Shown here in pieces: positions 1 to 10,968 of a stretch of DNA of 64,000 nt; position 1 is the first letter of the stretch; the number at the start of each line of letters is the position of its first letter. The position numbers were made by a program, and so were the translations under genes. This DNA is from Nitzschia sp. pyKryTriq1. Lineage: Eukaryota > Bacillariophyta > Bacillariophyceae > Bacillariales > Bacillariaceae. Location of the stretch: assembly GCA_956465555.1 (NCBI GenBank), contig OY101117.1, positions 2,108,001 to 2,172,000 of the forward strand, given 5' to 3'. The notes beneath the pieces were generated by a model. It had not been told where the DNA came from. It searched no databases and saw only the letters and a program-made list of their open reading frames with translations.

Positions 1-1121
1 TCGCATCTTCTTGGTCGACACGTTGGTGTGCATACCAGCTCCGTTCCAGTCTCCTTCGACAATGGGCTTGGGGTGAAGAGTGCAGAAAACTTGGAAATCT
101 TCGCAAACTCGTTGCAAGAGGTATCGGGACATCATGAGTTGGTCACCAGCATCGATTCCGACACATGGTCCAACCTGGTATTCTTGCTGTCCAGGCATGA
201 CTTCTCCGTTGGTTCCCGAAATCTCGATTCCAGCATACAAACAGGCCTTGTAGTGTGCGTCAGTGATATCACGCCCGAAACTGTTCTCGGGTCCAACAGA
301 GCAGTAATATGGGCCTTGGGGGCGGCTGGGCATGCCACCTTCGGGCCAACCGAGAGGAGTTCGCTCGTCAAGGTTGAAGAGGGTAAATTCTTGTTCCAAT
401 CCGAACCAAATTTCTTCGTCTTCTTTTCCGGCGAATGCCTTTTCAGCTGTCGTGGTCAAAACATAAAAACGTGAAATAATGAGAAATCGAATACGGGAAA
501 TTTTTGGCAGACATGTTACGGAAATGACACAACCTATCAATAGGAAGGACTTACCAACAGCACGAGCATTAGTCGGAAGTGGCTCTCCGGCAGGAGTCCA
601 GGTATCGCACATGACCAAAATGTTGTCAATACCGTCACTTCTGGCACGGAAAGGGTCCTTGAAAATTCTGCAAGGTCGGAGAATGACCTCCGAATCGTCT
701 CCAGGGGCTTGTCCAGTAGAGCTTCCATCGAAGTTCCACTTGGGGAGGCTCTCGACGCTGGCGGCCTGGTAAAGCAAAATAATAATTGTGAGGAAAGCGG
801 TGACAGGTTTAGATAATGATCTATTCAAACGTTGGATTTGTCGAGTAAACAACTCACCTTGGCGACAGGAAGAGTTCGGGTCTTGGAACGGCAGTTTCCG
901 GCGGCGTCAACCCAGACATATTCAGCCAACACCTTGTCGGCGGGGAAAGGAAGAGCGTCGTATTTGGCGATAACGGCGGGGTCCAAGGCCGACTTTCCTG
1001 TGATCTTGCCTAGCACACCAGACATGTGCAAGGCCGACGACTGGCGTTGTGGGTTGGCAGGGGCAAAGGCCGAAGTTTGCACGGCCCAAGCCGCAAGTGT
1101 GATAGCACAAGCAAATTTCAT
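1..1121 (-). CDS. GSII: Plastid glutamine synthetase (GSII), 3' end outside window
   Basis: Eukaryotic type II glutamine synthetase, which makes glutamine from glutamate, ammonium and ATP; in diatoms GSII is the plastid enzyme assimilating nitrite-derived ammonium. I read three exons on the minus strand: 1121-858, 765-555 and 446-1, with GT-AG introns (donors GTGAGT and GTAAGT) and continuous frame. The N-terminus is a signal peptide followed by an SAFAP junction, typical of a complex-plastid leader. Family motifs seen are [34 protein letters not shown] and [11 protein letters not shown], all in order. About 307 residues are in the window; the C-terminal catalytic part lies off the left edge. 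The start is the only ATG placed directly before the leader. Family assignment is secure; plastid targeting is inferred from the leader. Confidence 0.96.
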
Positions 1122-2662
1122 CGTTTCTTTTTTAAAGTTTGCAGAAGACTGTCGAAGGAGAAAAATTATGACCGTCGAGAAGCGGACCGATCGCCGATGG
1201 ACTGATGCATGGATGGCCGTCGAAGATCTTGTTTTGATGCCGAATGCCGATCTCTCGAGTTTCCGCCTTGCGCGGTATCTTTTTGACGGAAACGAGAACC
1301 CAGATCGGCAGTGCCCGCCATGTAAACGTAGAGATCGACCAATCTGACTAAATGAAAATGCCGGATGATGAGTACCGGGCACGAGATTCCGTAATATTTT
1401 CCGGAACTTGGTTCGATTGGAGGCCACGTAAGCCGACACAAATATGCCTATCCGTCACTTCGCCTCCTAGCCATGTCATTGAGACCAATGAAAATAAACT
1501 ACTAGCTAGTAGTAGGAGTGAAGATGGCGCAAGATGAAGTACCAGTAGATTCATTCAAGATACCGCTATCAGTACTTGCATTCTCTACTGTACTACCGGT
1601 ACGTACTCTCTCTACCAGTTAGTAGAGAGAGTGTCGAGGAGTCGTCAGATTCTGTTCCATCGTCCATTTCCATTGGAAGGAAGCATTCGCCATGGTTTGT
1701 GTCTTGCAAATGCCAATAAATCGACTTCGAGTTGGGAGCACATACAGCGGCTGAGAACTTTGAACTTGCAATAGGTCTCTCTTCTCTACAGCTACCACAT
1801 CATCTTGGTCGTATTTTGTTCGTTCCCTCCCGTTTTTGTTAGTCACACTCCCACTGTTCGAGTACCTGTAGTACAGCAGGGCTAGTTGAGTCATGAAACA
1901 CGAATTGGCTTTTCGAGGAGAGGTCGAGCGTCGTCCTCTACCCAACTCGTTCATCTCGTCACGAGTACCAATACTCAAGCTACTACTATTAGACTTTGGA
2001 TGTACTCGGGTACGAAGTATTCTTTAACTTCATTCCTCCATTGGAAGTATCAAAATCTTGAGACTATTTCTACTCAAGAAAGTCTACTATCAATCTTTTC
2101 TCTCTACAGTAGGAGTCGTCCACTAACTGAGTATTGTCCATTGATGAACTAACTACAGTACTGAGTACTGTGGACGGATGAACTGCTGTACTCTTTTGTC
2201 TCGATACCTGGTACCGTACAAGTACGCTGCAAGTAGAAGTATCGGCGGTGCCCGTGCGTTCTCGATTTATTTTGGATGTGTGTGCCATCATCGCGCGCGT
2301 CTGTACATGGTACTCGTACGGTACTGGTCCTTGGTCCTTGTAGTGCGAAGCGCAGAGCAGAGGCGGAGGGTGAAGGATTATGGGGGATGGAGATGCGTGG
2401 GGCATGAAGAGCACATTGTAAACAACAACTGCTGCTCTACTGGTAAGCAAGTCTTGTCGTCCTCTACTCCTACTAGTACCGAGTAGAGAGGCATACCGGT
2501 ACTGTAGCATCCAGACCTTTAGCTTTCTGCAGAAGCCTCGGGATCTGAAACTCTAAAAGGAATTGTATTGACGTTCCTTGTTTGTACACGCGCGCAAGGT
2601 CCAACGCAGCAATACCGGTACAAGAATAGTAATCCAGGGGACCTTTTCCAGCACCCACCATC
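1122..2662. other. Intergenic, no gene seen
   Basis: Divergent spacer between glutamine synthetase and the AP-3 sigma gene. Open frames here are short, low in conserved sequence and rich in residues from TAC/AGT repeats, so I call none. It holds CT/GA inverted arrays near 1597-1632 and TACCGGTA/GTAC palindromes near 1594, 2494 and 2612. Confidence 0.6.
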
Positions 2663-3205
2663 ATGATCAAGGGTGTACTCATCGTCAACAACCACGGCAA
2701 ACCGCGGATGGTGAAATTTTACCAGTCCGTCGAGAGTGAAGCACTCCAGCAGACAGTCATTCGACGTATATTCACTCAAGTGGCGCAGCGTCCAGACAGC
2801 TTTTGCAATTATTTAGAAGGAATTGTGCCAGAATGGGGCGAGCACATCAAGTTGATTTACAGGCACTACGCGACACTGTACTTTGTGTTTGCTGTGGACT
2901 CTCAGGAATCGGATCTGGGAATTTTGGATCTGATTCAAGTGTTTGTGGAGGCTCTGGACAAATGTTTTGAGAATGTGTGTGAACTTGATCTAATTTTCCA
3001 CTCTGACCGAGTGCACTATGTTTTGGACGAAATTGTCATGGGAGGCATGGTCCTGGAAACTAACATCAATTCAATCTTGCAATCCATAAAGGATCAAGGA
3101 AAAATGCATTCCGATAGTTTGACAAAAGTAGATGCTAGCGAGAGTGCCTCTCAAATACGAGAACGGTTAGGTGACAACAGCAGCAAATGGCAGTATAATT
3201 GGTGA
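2663..3205 (+). CDS. AP3S: AP-3 adaptor complex sigma (small) subunit
   Basis: Small subunit of the AP-3 clathrin-adaptor complex, which sorts cargo from endosome or trans-Golgi to lysosome/vacuole-type compartments. The 180-residue single-exon protein matches the sigma-3 family over its whole length: an MIKGVLIVNNHGKPR start, then IYRHYATLYFVF, LGILDLIQVFVEALDKC and the AP-3-typical GGMVLETN near residue 133. Sigma-1 and sigma-2 subunits lack that combination. The start is an ATG that aligns with the family start. The stop lies only 30 bp from the stop of the convergent glycosyltransferase gene, so the 3' UTRs must overlap. The C-terminal 35 residues are a divergent tail. Confidence 0.96.
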   Translation: MIKGVLIVNNHGKPRMVKFYQSVESEALQQTVIRRIFTQVAQRPDSFCNYLEGIVPEWGEHIKLIYRHYATLYFVFAVDSQESDLGILDLIQVFVEALDKCFENVCELDLIFHSDRVHYVLDEIVMGGMVLETNINSILQSIKDQGKMHSDSLTKVDASESASQIRERLGDNSSKWQYNW

Positions 3206-3235
3206 TTTTAAAACTAGATAAATTTCGGTCTTCTG

Positions 3236-5050
3236 CTATGACATCTTTGCCTTTCGATATTGCTCCGAGGCCAGTCTTTGCAATGCAGCTCCGTACTCGT
3301 TTGGAGGATCGTGTACCTTCCCTGATCGTCTCATCCTCGCCCCAAACGTGGCAATTTCTTCAGAACAGTCCTCAAAGTACATGACACTGTAAAACCCATT
3401 GGAATAGACTTCCACAACTTCAGCCCATTGCCAATATCCGTCACCTTTGTAATCTGCTTGGACGATATCGCCAACCTTGTATGTTTCGTCCCCGCTTGGT
3501 ACAGCATTTTCTGACTCCGCTTGTGGCTTCGACAACTCAACTCCCGGTAAAGCTTCTAACTGTCCGACTCCTTGAAGAAGTCTTGCGGCTTCATCTTTTC
3601 CTATTGAATTCACAAAGCCACCAAGCCATGGACACACCTGGTCTGTCGATTTTTCCCCGAGTCGTGCATTTAAATCTTCGTATCTTGCAAGACGATATCC
3701 TTGACCTATGATACCAGTACCCACCAAACAATAGAAGTAAGAGTGTCTGATTCATTCCGTCAAGGTCACTGTGTGCTCGCAAGGGAAAGTCTTACCTCGT
3801 TTGTCCCCAGTTCGGTACAGCCACTGATCAAGAGTCCCCATGTAGTGATTCACCATGAGCGGCGTATCATCGGCGCTCAGGTATAGATTGGACGGGCAAA
3901 TAGATTCCAAAGGTTGATGAGGATTGCCCTTATTATTTGGGTTATCCAGATCTTGTACTCGTAGGCGTCCAAGATCTATGATCACCTTGTTTGGGACCTC
4001 TCGCTGCGATCTACACGATAAGTCCAGAGACAACTTATACTCGACAATTTTCCCTCCGTATTTCCTCCATCGTATAGTTTGGAGGTCGTGGCCATCAAAA
4101 CCCATTGGTACCATTTTATTTACCTCCTTGTCCGGGCTTTCACGGGCCGCAAACTGTCGTCGATAGACTGGAACGCAGGGTGTCGTCAAATCTTCAAAGT
4201 CGGGATTAGGCAAGATTAGTTCTCCTAACAGTTGAGCGAGACTTCCTCGTTCTTCTACGGGAGGTATCTTCCATTCTAGGGAGTAGTCATCCCCGAGTCT
4301 GGAATTTATCAGATCTGAATTGAATGTCATGTACTCGTCGACGTCAATCATCATAACCCATTCGCGCTCCTGTCGCTTGTGCTGTTTCAAACACTGTAAA
4401 TTGAATGCCGCCTGGCGGGCTCTATGATACTGAAGTTTTGGGTCCTTTTTGCCAACTGTTCGTCGGCGAACAATTTCCTCAAAGTCATCGGGTAAAAACT
4501 GTGTGTCATCCCACAATTCGATCGTCATGCGGTCCTTCCACCTATCCAAAACACTGACAGGGCTTGTCATACTGTTGGGGTCCGTGGTCATGATCACGTG
4601 CCGAAGGTTCATGACATGGTAATGATAGGCCAGCCACTCTAAAAGCACGACGGACGAAAACTGGTAAGAGCCTGCTATGATGAACCTTGGTCATCATAAT
4701 TCCTTTCCATGCCTTTTTTAGAACAGTCTTCCAGCATTTTTTACATCAAACCTACCTATCAAATAATGATTGTCGTCCATAGTGTAGAGACAAGCGCTTG
4801 TTATCACCTGATCGGAATTTGTAGCAACATCTTTAGCGGACACGCTCGAGTCGTCATACCCAAATAACATGCCGCGAAGTGATTTTTCTCCTCCGTCGCC
4901 AGACGACACCAACGTATTGTGAAGAAAAAAAGGAACATTGACAGTCAAAAATATACCCAGCACCAATAGGCGCAACAGCAATGAGGATGAAATTATTCTG
5001 GGAAACGGCATTGTCTTGAGCTTGCACTTTGAAAGGCAACCAAGAAACAT
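3236..5050 (-). CDS. GT92-like type II membrane glycosyltransferase with C-terminal Tudor-like domain
   Basis: Three exons, 5050-4756, 4638-3796 and 3705-3236, give 535 residues. The first intron (donor GTAGGT, acceptor TTTTAG) restores the family motif DDNHYLIEWLAYHYH, which supports that splice. The second (GTAAGA...ATAG) keeps frame through GDKRG|QGYRLARYED. A hydrophobic anchor lies near residues 20-40 (SSSLLLRLLVLGIFLTV), suggesting a Golgi type II enzyme. The middle resembles the DUF23/GT92 glycosyltransferases, with MIDVDEYM as the metal-binding DxD-like motif. The last ~60 residues, from YKVGDIVQADYKGDGYWQWA, resemble a Tudor/Agenet fold, which is unusual for a lumenal enzyme. The long open frame begins at TTG, so ATG 5050 is used; ATG 5011 is an alternative. 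Donor and acceptor sugars are unknown. Confidence 0.8.
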
Positions 5051-5811
5051 GGAATTGTCCCCCCACTGTAATAAATTAAAATCACGGCGTCCCTCGGTCG
5101 ATTCATTGATTGTTGATGATTCGTTGGTTGGTTGGTTTGGTTGCTTGATTCGATCGACAACTCGCTTCACTATTTGTTCCAATGGTTATTGAATCCTTTC
5201 AACTTCCACTATGACTATTGTTCGCATGGGATGAAGCAATAGTGGTGTCGCGATACTATCAATGATGGAACTGATTAGATCGGATCGAATGTAGTACGGT
5301 ACCAGGTACCGGTATGGAAAATGTAAGCTAGTAGTAGTAGTACTCGTAGAGTGAAAGCAAAGAGCAATGAGTAGCTGAGAGAGCCAGCTCTACTACCGGT
5401 ACTACCCTACTCGGGGTAGTAGTAGACTACTACTCACGAAGTTCGCGCGCGCGGGAAATTCACCAAATCCGCTATTCATAGTGCACCTCAAAATGTCTGG
5501 CCATCCTCCGTGCAAAAGGGTCTACAGTATTTTACAGTTGGCGGGCGAGGGCGGGGCGTGAAAAACGAGGGGGGAATGGGGGGGGGAATTTCGAAGTTGT
5601 GAGAGGTAGAAAATGGGGCGACTACCATACTCCCCTCTTTTAAAATCCACAGATCAAATGATGAATGAATCTTGGTCGAATCTAAACTTCCGTCTACTCC
5701 GACAGCACGAGAACAATGGCTTGAATGGGACATGTTCTCACTTTATTTCTCGTAACTGGTCGGTAATTATTTGTGTTACAGTATTTTGTGAGGCAGAGTT
5801 GAACATTGACG
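5051..5811. other. Intergenic divergent promoter region
   Basis: Spacer between the glycosyltransferase and the Pls-like gene. It holds TACCGGTA-type palindromes and AGT/ACT-rich tracts around 5290-5440 and a G-rich stretch at 5540-5586. No convincing coding sequence is seen. Confidence 0.5.
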
Positions 5812-8800
5812 ATGCCGGGAACAAGACCAGAAAGCCCTGCCCCGCCTGCAGGAGCACATACGCATTCTCGGTCTCCTAGAGGAACTGAAAGCACCAAGTT
5901 GGCGTCCCCTTTGGTCTCTGCGTGTCGGCATCTCCTGCAACCCAATGGCAGCATCAGTGGAGACGCTGTTGCTAATGCGATCTTGCCCAAGTTCCCCGAT
6001 CTGTGTAGTGCCTTGCCAGCAGACTACTTTGCGAGTCGACCCGCTCTTCTTGGCGTGGATGATAGGAAGCCTCTGACACATGCCCGCATCCGAGACTTCA
6101 TCCTGAACGAGCTCGGACCCAGCCTCCACGAAATGGGCTACGGTCGAGGGAATCGTATCGCTCTCGTGCTCCCGAATGGACCTGAACTTGCTCTGGCGTT
6201 GCTAGGGCTCGCTCAGTGGGCTTCGTGCGTACCTCTAAACGCAAATGGTGCCCATGCCGAACTCATAAAGGACTTGCAAGCTGCTAAGGTATCGATGGTC
6301 GTTGGTGTGTCCGAAGACTCAGCCTCCATTCAAGACATGGCCCGCTCCCTCAATATTCCCTTCTGCGGTCTTGTCAAGTCGGAAACAGAAGTCGGCGTTT
6401 TCCGCCTTATTCCGATGAGCCCGCCACATCACATAATGGCGTCTGTCATTCTGCGAGAACCAGAGGACGAATACTGGTGTGCATCGGATACTATATGCCA
6501 GACTAGCACTGGGGGTAGGATCTACGAGACTTCCTCGATGGATCAGTCGGAACCTACCATGTTTTCCAATGATCACGACGACGAGGTTCTCGTGCTCTTC
6601 ACATCCGGGACTACTGGAAACAAGAAGTTGGTGCCCCACAAGCTCGGAGATATCCTTGTCGCGTCTGCTGTCATCAGTGTCAGCTGGAATTTGTCACCAG
6701 AAGACGTCAACTGCAACCTCATGCCACTCTTCCACGTCGGTGGTATTGTTCGGCAGATCTTCGGCCCAACATTAAGCGCTGGAAGCGTCATCTGCTGTCC
6801 ATCATTTGACCCACACATGTTTTGGCAGCTCTTAACTAAGGAGGGCTCCTTGCACAGTTTCACCTGGTACTATGCTGCACCGACAATGCATCAAGTTATC
6901 TTGGCGAGCATGCCCGATGACTTGAAGGAGGTACCAGAATTGCGAATGATCGCCAATGCAGCTGGAGGGCTGTTGCCCTCGCTTGCCCAAGAGCTACGCA
7001 AAACATTCGGTGCCAATGTTCTACCCAGTTATGGTATGACGGAGTGCATGCCTATTTCATCGCCACCATTCTCCTACAAACTCGAGAAACCTGGGACAAG
7101 CGGAGTTGCAGTCGGTCCACAGATCACGATCTTCTCCAACAACTTTGAAGTGCTTCCACCAGGTAGCGAAGGAAACATCTGTGTCAGGGGTCGTCCTTGC
7201 TTTCATGGCTACGGCGGACAGTCGCAGGACGAGTCCTTCCTGGAAGGTGGCTGGTTCAATACGGGTGATCTGGGTTACCTTGACAAGGATGGGTATTTAT
7301 ATATTACTGGGCGGTCGAAAGAAGTGGTCAACAGAGGAGGCGAAATCATTAGTCCCATGGAAGTGGAGGAAGAAGTCCGTCACCACCCAAACGTGAAGGA
7401 CTGCCTCGCGTTCTCCGCTCCACACGATGTGCTACAGGAAATCGTTGGTATTGTAATTGTCCCCAAACCAGACATACCAAGAATTGACTTGCCATCCCTC
7501 CATGAGTTCTTACAAGAAAAGTTGGCGCCTGCCAAGTGGCCCCAGTGCCTCGTTTTCATGGACGCTCTCCCGAAATCACACACCAATAAATTGTTAAGGG
7601 TTAAACTTGGACAGCGTTTAAACTTGCCAGAGCTGAACGATGGTATGTATCCCGTTGAGCGCACATACGAAGCCGCCTGTCCACCACAAGGGACGCCTGT
7701 TGGCGTATCTATTCCTTGCGAGCAAGTTGCAGTCGACATAGAGTACATCCAGGAAGTCCTCCACGACGAGATCGGTCTCGTTTACGACGGCTATGTTGAC
7801 CTCTTGGGCAACGGTACCGCGGAAAAGAGCGAGGAATCCGAAAGGCATTTGATTGTCAGGCCACACCCGACACGAATCGGTGGTATTGTCGTCCACTTGT
7901 CGAACATCGATCGATTACAAGTCATCAAAAAGGCCAGCGGCGCGTTGGATGCCTACTTGCAACCATGTCATATCGTGTCATATCCAAACAAGATGTCAAT
8001 GACAAACCTAAAGAAAATGCCCGACGCCACCGATTCTGTTTCAGCCATTCTCTCAGGAAACAATCGCGTGACATCCGACCCGATGATCCAAGATCTTCAA
8101 AAAATTATACAGGACATGGTTGATTTGGACTGCTTGCCAGCGCCAGACACGAATTTCTTCCACATCGGCGGCTCTTCGTTGATGGCTTCGCAGTTGGCCA
8201 GCAAGCTTCGAAAGAAGTACAAGGTTTCTTTCTCTGGAGCCGACGTTTTCCGCTATAACACATGTCTGGATATTGCCAAAAGGATCCAGTACCAGAAGCC
8301 TGAACATCCCCAAGGTGTGGGCTCACAGAATCTCATGGAGGACGATACTTTGTTGAGTGTGACGTCGAATCAAGGCGCGAACGCCGGAGGGTGCTGGGCC
8401 GACCCCTCCATGCAATGCCCGAGGGATTTGCAAGATACGCGATTAGAAGCGAAACGACTACAACCACAGAACAATCTTTTTGCTGCTCTTGTGCAATTGA
8501 TTCCTGGGTTTGCTTTTTTTCCATTGTTTCAGTTTTCTCGATTCTTCCTTTTCTTTATGAGTCTCCTTACAGTCTTGAACACAATGCCTGGGGAACAGAA
8601 TATACTGAAGTTTATCTTTACCCTGGTAGGGTATCACTTCCTTTGGACATTCATCACACCCTTGATTTTCATTCCTCTCAAATGGATCGTGATTGGTGAA
8701 TACAAGCAAGGGAGATATGCTATGTGGAGCTTCTACTATCTCAGGTGGTGGGTTGTTGATGTCTGCAGGAAAATCATTGGTCGTGGTGTGTGGGGCTCCC

Positions 8801-10968
8801 ACGAGGGCCTCTTGATTTGGTACTACCGAATGCTTGGTGCAAATATTGGCACCAATGTTCGGATTTCCCTCATGGCTGATATCGCCGAGTATGATCTTGT
8901 CACGATCGAGAACAACGCCATGATCGAATACTCGTCCGTCCGTGGTTTTGGAGTGGACAATGGTGCGATGATTCTTGGCCCTGTCCACGTTGGAGAGTAT
9001 TCCAGCATTGGGATCCGATCTGTTGTTGCTCCATTTACAAAAGTTCCCTCAAAGGCACATGTTGGCCCCGCGTCTTCAAGTTACGAGCTCACACACAACG
9101 ACGACCGACATTTGTCTTACCATCGCTACTCTGTTCCTGATCCAAATTTTTGGTGGCGATCTTTCGTGTGTGCGCCGATTTCTTTCTTTGTGGATATGAT
9201 ATCGCACTTACCTGCAATGTTCATTTTGTACGAACTGGTCATGATGCACGAAAGAGCGGACCTTGATAGATCTTTCCGCACCATGAGTGATCTGATGGAA
9301 TGGCTGTGTGAGCCAAGGCGGATTCCTTACTACATCGCTGTCAGAGTTGCGAGGGGCATCCTGGCTCCATTTTTCTACATGGGTGCAGCTATACTTGTCA
9401 AGTGGTGGATCATCGGCGAGTTCAAGGAAGGCCCCAGGGACTTGGCATCTCAATGGCAGCGCTCAAGACATTGGTTGGCATCCCGTCTATTTTGCCGAGA
9501 GAACATGCAGGAAGTTACCGATTTGTTGGGTCGACATTACGAGTCGATTAGCGTCTTGTACCGACTGCTTGGCGCAAAAGTCGGGAAGCGAGTGTTCTGG
9601 CCTGGGCGCCAACCCACCTTTTCAGGCGAGTTCGACTTACTTCAAATTGGCGACGACGTCGTATTTGGTTCTCGCACGGTAATCCTCTGCAGTTCACGGG
9701 AGCGCCTTGAAAGGGTGATTTTTTGTGCCGGTGCAAACGTTTCCGATAATTCCGTTGTTCTACCTGGCGGCATCGTCGGTAAGAATGCTGTTCTAGCATC
9801 TAACACTGTATGCCCAGCAGGAAGATACTTGCCAGAGTCCAGCATCTGGCTTGGGTCGACAGGCGGTGAGCCCATTCTTCTCGAACCAGGAACCGAGGCA
9901 AATGGCAACACACCTATTCTATCATGCAATGTCAAGAAGGACGCACTTCCAATGCAAGGCGACGAGACAACGTTGCGTCCTTTCGGCAAAGCTGTGTACA
10001 ATCGTCAAGCTACTTACTTTGTATGGACGCCGGCCATGATGATTGCGTTCAACGTTCTCAGCGACACATTCTGTCAGATTTTTCATTCGCTTCCGCTTTT
10101 ATCATCAGTACATTTGGGCGGGATTGCGCTGTATGGGTTGCCTTTGTCTTCGAGGGATTATGACGACGCCTACGTGACTGCGCGAGAGCTCTATATGACT
10201 CTCATGCCCATATATGTTGCAATGCATCTGGTGCGACTCGTTCTATGCTTCGCGATAGAGATTGGTGCGAAATGGTTCCTCCTTGGACGTAGAACTGAAG
10301 GGAGGTTTAACTGGGACCAATCTCGCTATGGTCAGCATTGGGAATTATATCAAATCGTCACCAGGATCCGACGGGTGCATCGTATCAGCACACTGGACCT
10401 CATAGCTGGTTCGACGTATATCGCGTGGTATTTCAGGTCGCTAGGATCGAAGATTGGAAAAGACTGCTGCCTCTATCCCACTGGAGGCGACCCCTTTATG
10501 CCTGAGCCGGATCTTGTGACCATTGGTGATCGATGTGTAATAGACCTTGCATCGATTGTCGCCCACTTGAACACACGCGGTAACTTTGAGTTGGTAAGGA
10601 TCAAGATCGACAACGATGTCACGCTACGTTCAAGATCCAGACTCCAGCAAGGTGTCCATTGCGAGTCAGGTTCTATGCTGATGGAAAAGAGTTTAGCACT
10701 CACAGGCGAGATCATCGAAGCCAATAGCGTGTGGCAAGGAGCACCTGCTTCAAGAGTCTTTGAGTACGACCACAGGGACGGCGTTGCCCCGGCCACCCCC
10801 TTCGAAGGATCAGCCTTGCTTCCAACTCTTTCCGGACCTGTTACAGTATCGTCCAACTATGGTACTGCTACCAGTGCCAGTACGGTACGAGGACTATCGG
10901 AAGACGTGACACATTCATGTGCGCTGGAGCTTAGCACTAGCGTCGGGGATTGTTGGATGGTAGTGTAG
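5812..10968 (+). CDS. Pls-like multidomain synthetase: adenylation, carrier protein, three membrane/left-handed-helix modules
   Basis: Single exon, 1718 residues. Residues ~80-595 are an ANL adenylation domain with P-loop SGTTGNKKLVPHK (~263), YGMTECMP (~406), TGDLGYLDKDGYLYITGR (~485) and the C-terminal lysine region SHTNKLLRVK (~588). A second, degenerate C-subdomain-like stretch follows. A carrier domain has the phosphopantetheine site FFHIGGSSLMASQ (~780). From ~895 there are three tandem modules, each with membrane helices, a K-W-x-(I/L)-x-G-(E/R) motif (KWIVIGEYKQG, KWWIIGEFKEG, KWFLLGRRTEG) and a hexapeptide-repeat helix. This A-T-TM-3x order is that of bacterial epsilon-poly-lysine synthetase. 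No classical condensation or thioesterase domain is seen. The PLFHVGG motif in place of an amino-acid-binding Asp motif points to a carboxylic acid rather than an alpha-amino acid substrate. Start is ATG 5812; the frame opens at a TTG 6 nt earlier. Product unknown. Confidence 0.85.
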   Translation: MPGTRPESPAPPAGAHTHSRSPRGTESTKLASPLVSACRHLLQPNGSISGDAVANAILPKFPDLCSALPADYFASRPALLGVDDRKPLTHARIRDFILNELGPSLHEMGYGRGNRIALVLPNGPELALALLGLAQWASCVPLNANGAHAELIKDLQAAKVSMVVGVSEDSASIQDMARSLNIPFCGLVKSETEVGVFRLIPMSPPHHIMASVILREPEDEYWCASDTICQTSTGGRIYETSSMDQSEPTMFSNDHDDEVLVLFTSGTTGNKKLVPHKLGDILVASAVISVSWNLSPEDVNCNLMPLFHVGGIVRQIFGPTLSAGSVICCPSFDPHMFWQLLTKEGSLHSFTWYYAAPTMHQVILASMPDDLKEVPELRMIANAAGGLLPSLAQELRKTFGANVLPSYGMTECMPISSPPFSYKLEKPGTSGVAVGPQITIFSNNFEVLPPGSEGNICVRGRPCFHGYGGQSQDESFLEGGWFNTGDLGYLDKDGYLYITGRSKEVVNRGGEIISPMEVEEEVRHHPNVKDCLAFSAPHDVLQEIVGIVIVPKPDIPRIDLPSLHEFLQEKLAPAKWPQCLVFMDALPKSHTNKLLRVKLGQRLNLPELNDGMYPVERTYEAACPPQGTPVGVSIPCEQVAVDIEYIQEVLHDEIGLVYDGYVDLLGNGTAEKSEESERHLIVRPHPTRIGGIVVHLSNIDRLQVIKKASGALDAYLQPCHIVSYPNKMSMTNLKKMPDATDSVSAILSGNNRVTSDPMIQDLQKIIQDMVDLDCLPAPDTNFFHIGGSSLMASQLASKLRKKYKVSFSGADVFRYNTCLDIAKRIQYQKPEHPQGVGSQNLMEDDTLLSVTSNQGANAGGCWADPSMQCPRDLQDTRLEAKRLQPQNNLFAALVQLIPGFAFFPLFQFSRFFLFFMSLLTVLNTMPGEQNILKFIFTLVGYHFLWTFITPLIFIPLKWIVIGEYKQGRYAMWSFYYLRWWVVDVCRKIIGRGVWGSHEGLLIWYYRMLGANIGTNVRISLMADIAEYDLVTIENNAMIEYSSVRGFGVDNGAMILGPVHVGEYSSIGIRSVVAPFTKVPSKAHVGPASSSYELTHNDDRHLSYHRYSVPDPNFWWRSFVCAPISFFVDMISHLPAMFILYELVMMHERADLDRSFRTMSDLMEWLCEPRRIPYYIAVRVARGILAPFFYMGAAILVKWWIIGEFKEGPRDLASQWQRSRHWLASRLFCRENMQEVTDLLGRHYESISVLYRLLGAKVGKRVFWPGRQPTFSGEFDLLQIGDDVVFGSRTVILCSSRERLERVIFCAGANVSDNSVVLPGGIVGKNAVLASNTVCPAGRYLPESSIWLGSTGGEPILLEPGTEANGNTPILSCNVKKDALPMQGDETTLRPFGKAVYNRQATYFVWTPAMMIAFNVLSDTFCQIFHSLPLLSSVHLGGIALYGLPLSSRDYDDAYVTARELYMTLMPIYVAMHLVRLVLCFAIEIGAKWFLLGRRTEGRFNWDQSRYGQHWELYQIVTRIRRVHRISTLDLIAGSTYIAWYFRSLGSKIGKDCCLYPTGGDPFMPEPDLVTIGDRCVIDLASIVAHLNTRGNFELVRIKIDNDVTLRSRSRLQQGVHCESGSMLMEKSLALTGEIIEANSVWQGAPASRVFEYDHRDGVAPATPFEGSALLPTLSGPVTVSSNYGTATSASTVRGLSEDVTHSCALELSTSVGDCWMVV

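Noticed and set aside
2070-2510. 146-codon minus-strand frame
   Set aside because: Low-complexity intergenic sequence full of GTAC/AGT motifs; no recognisable family and no conserved start context.
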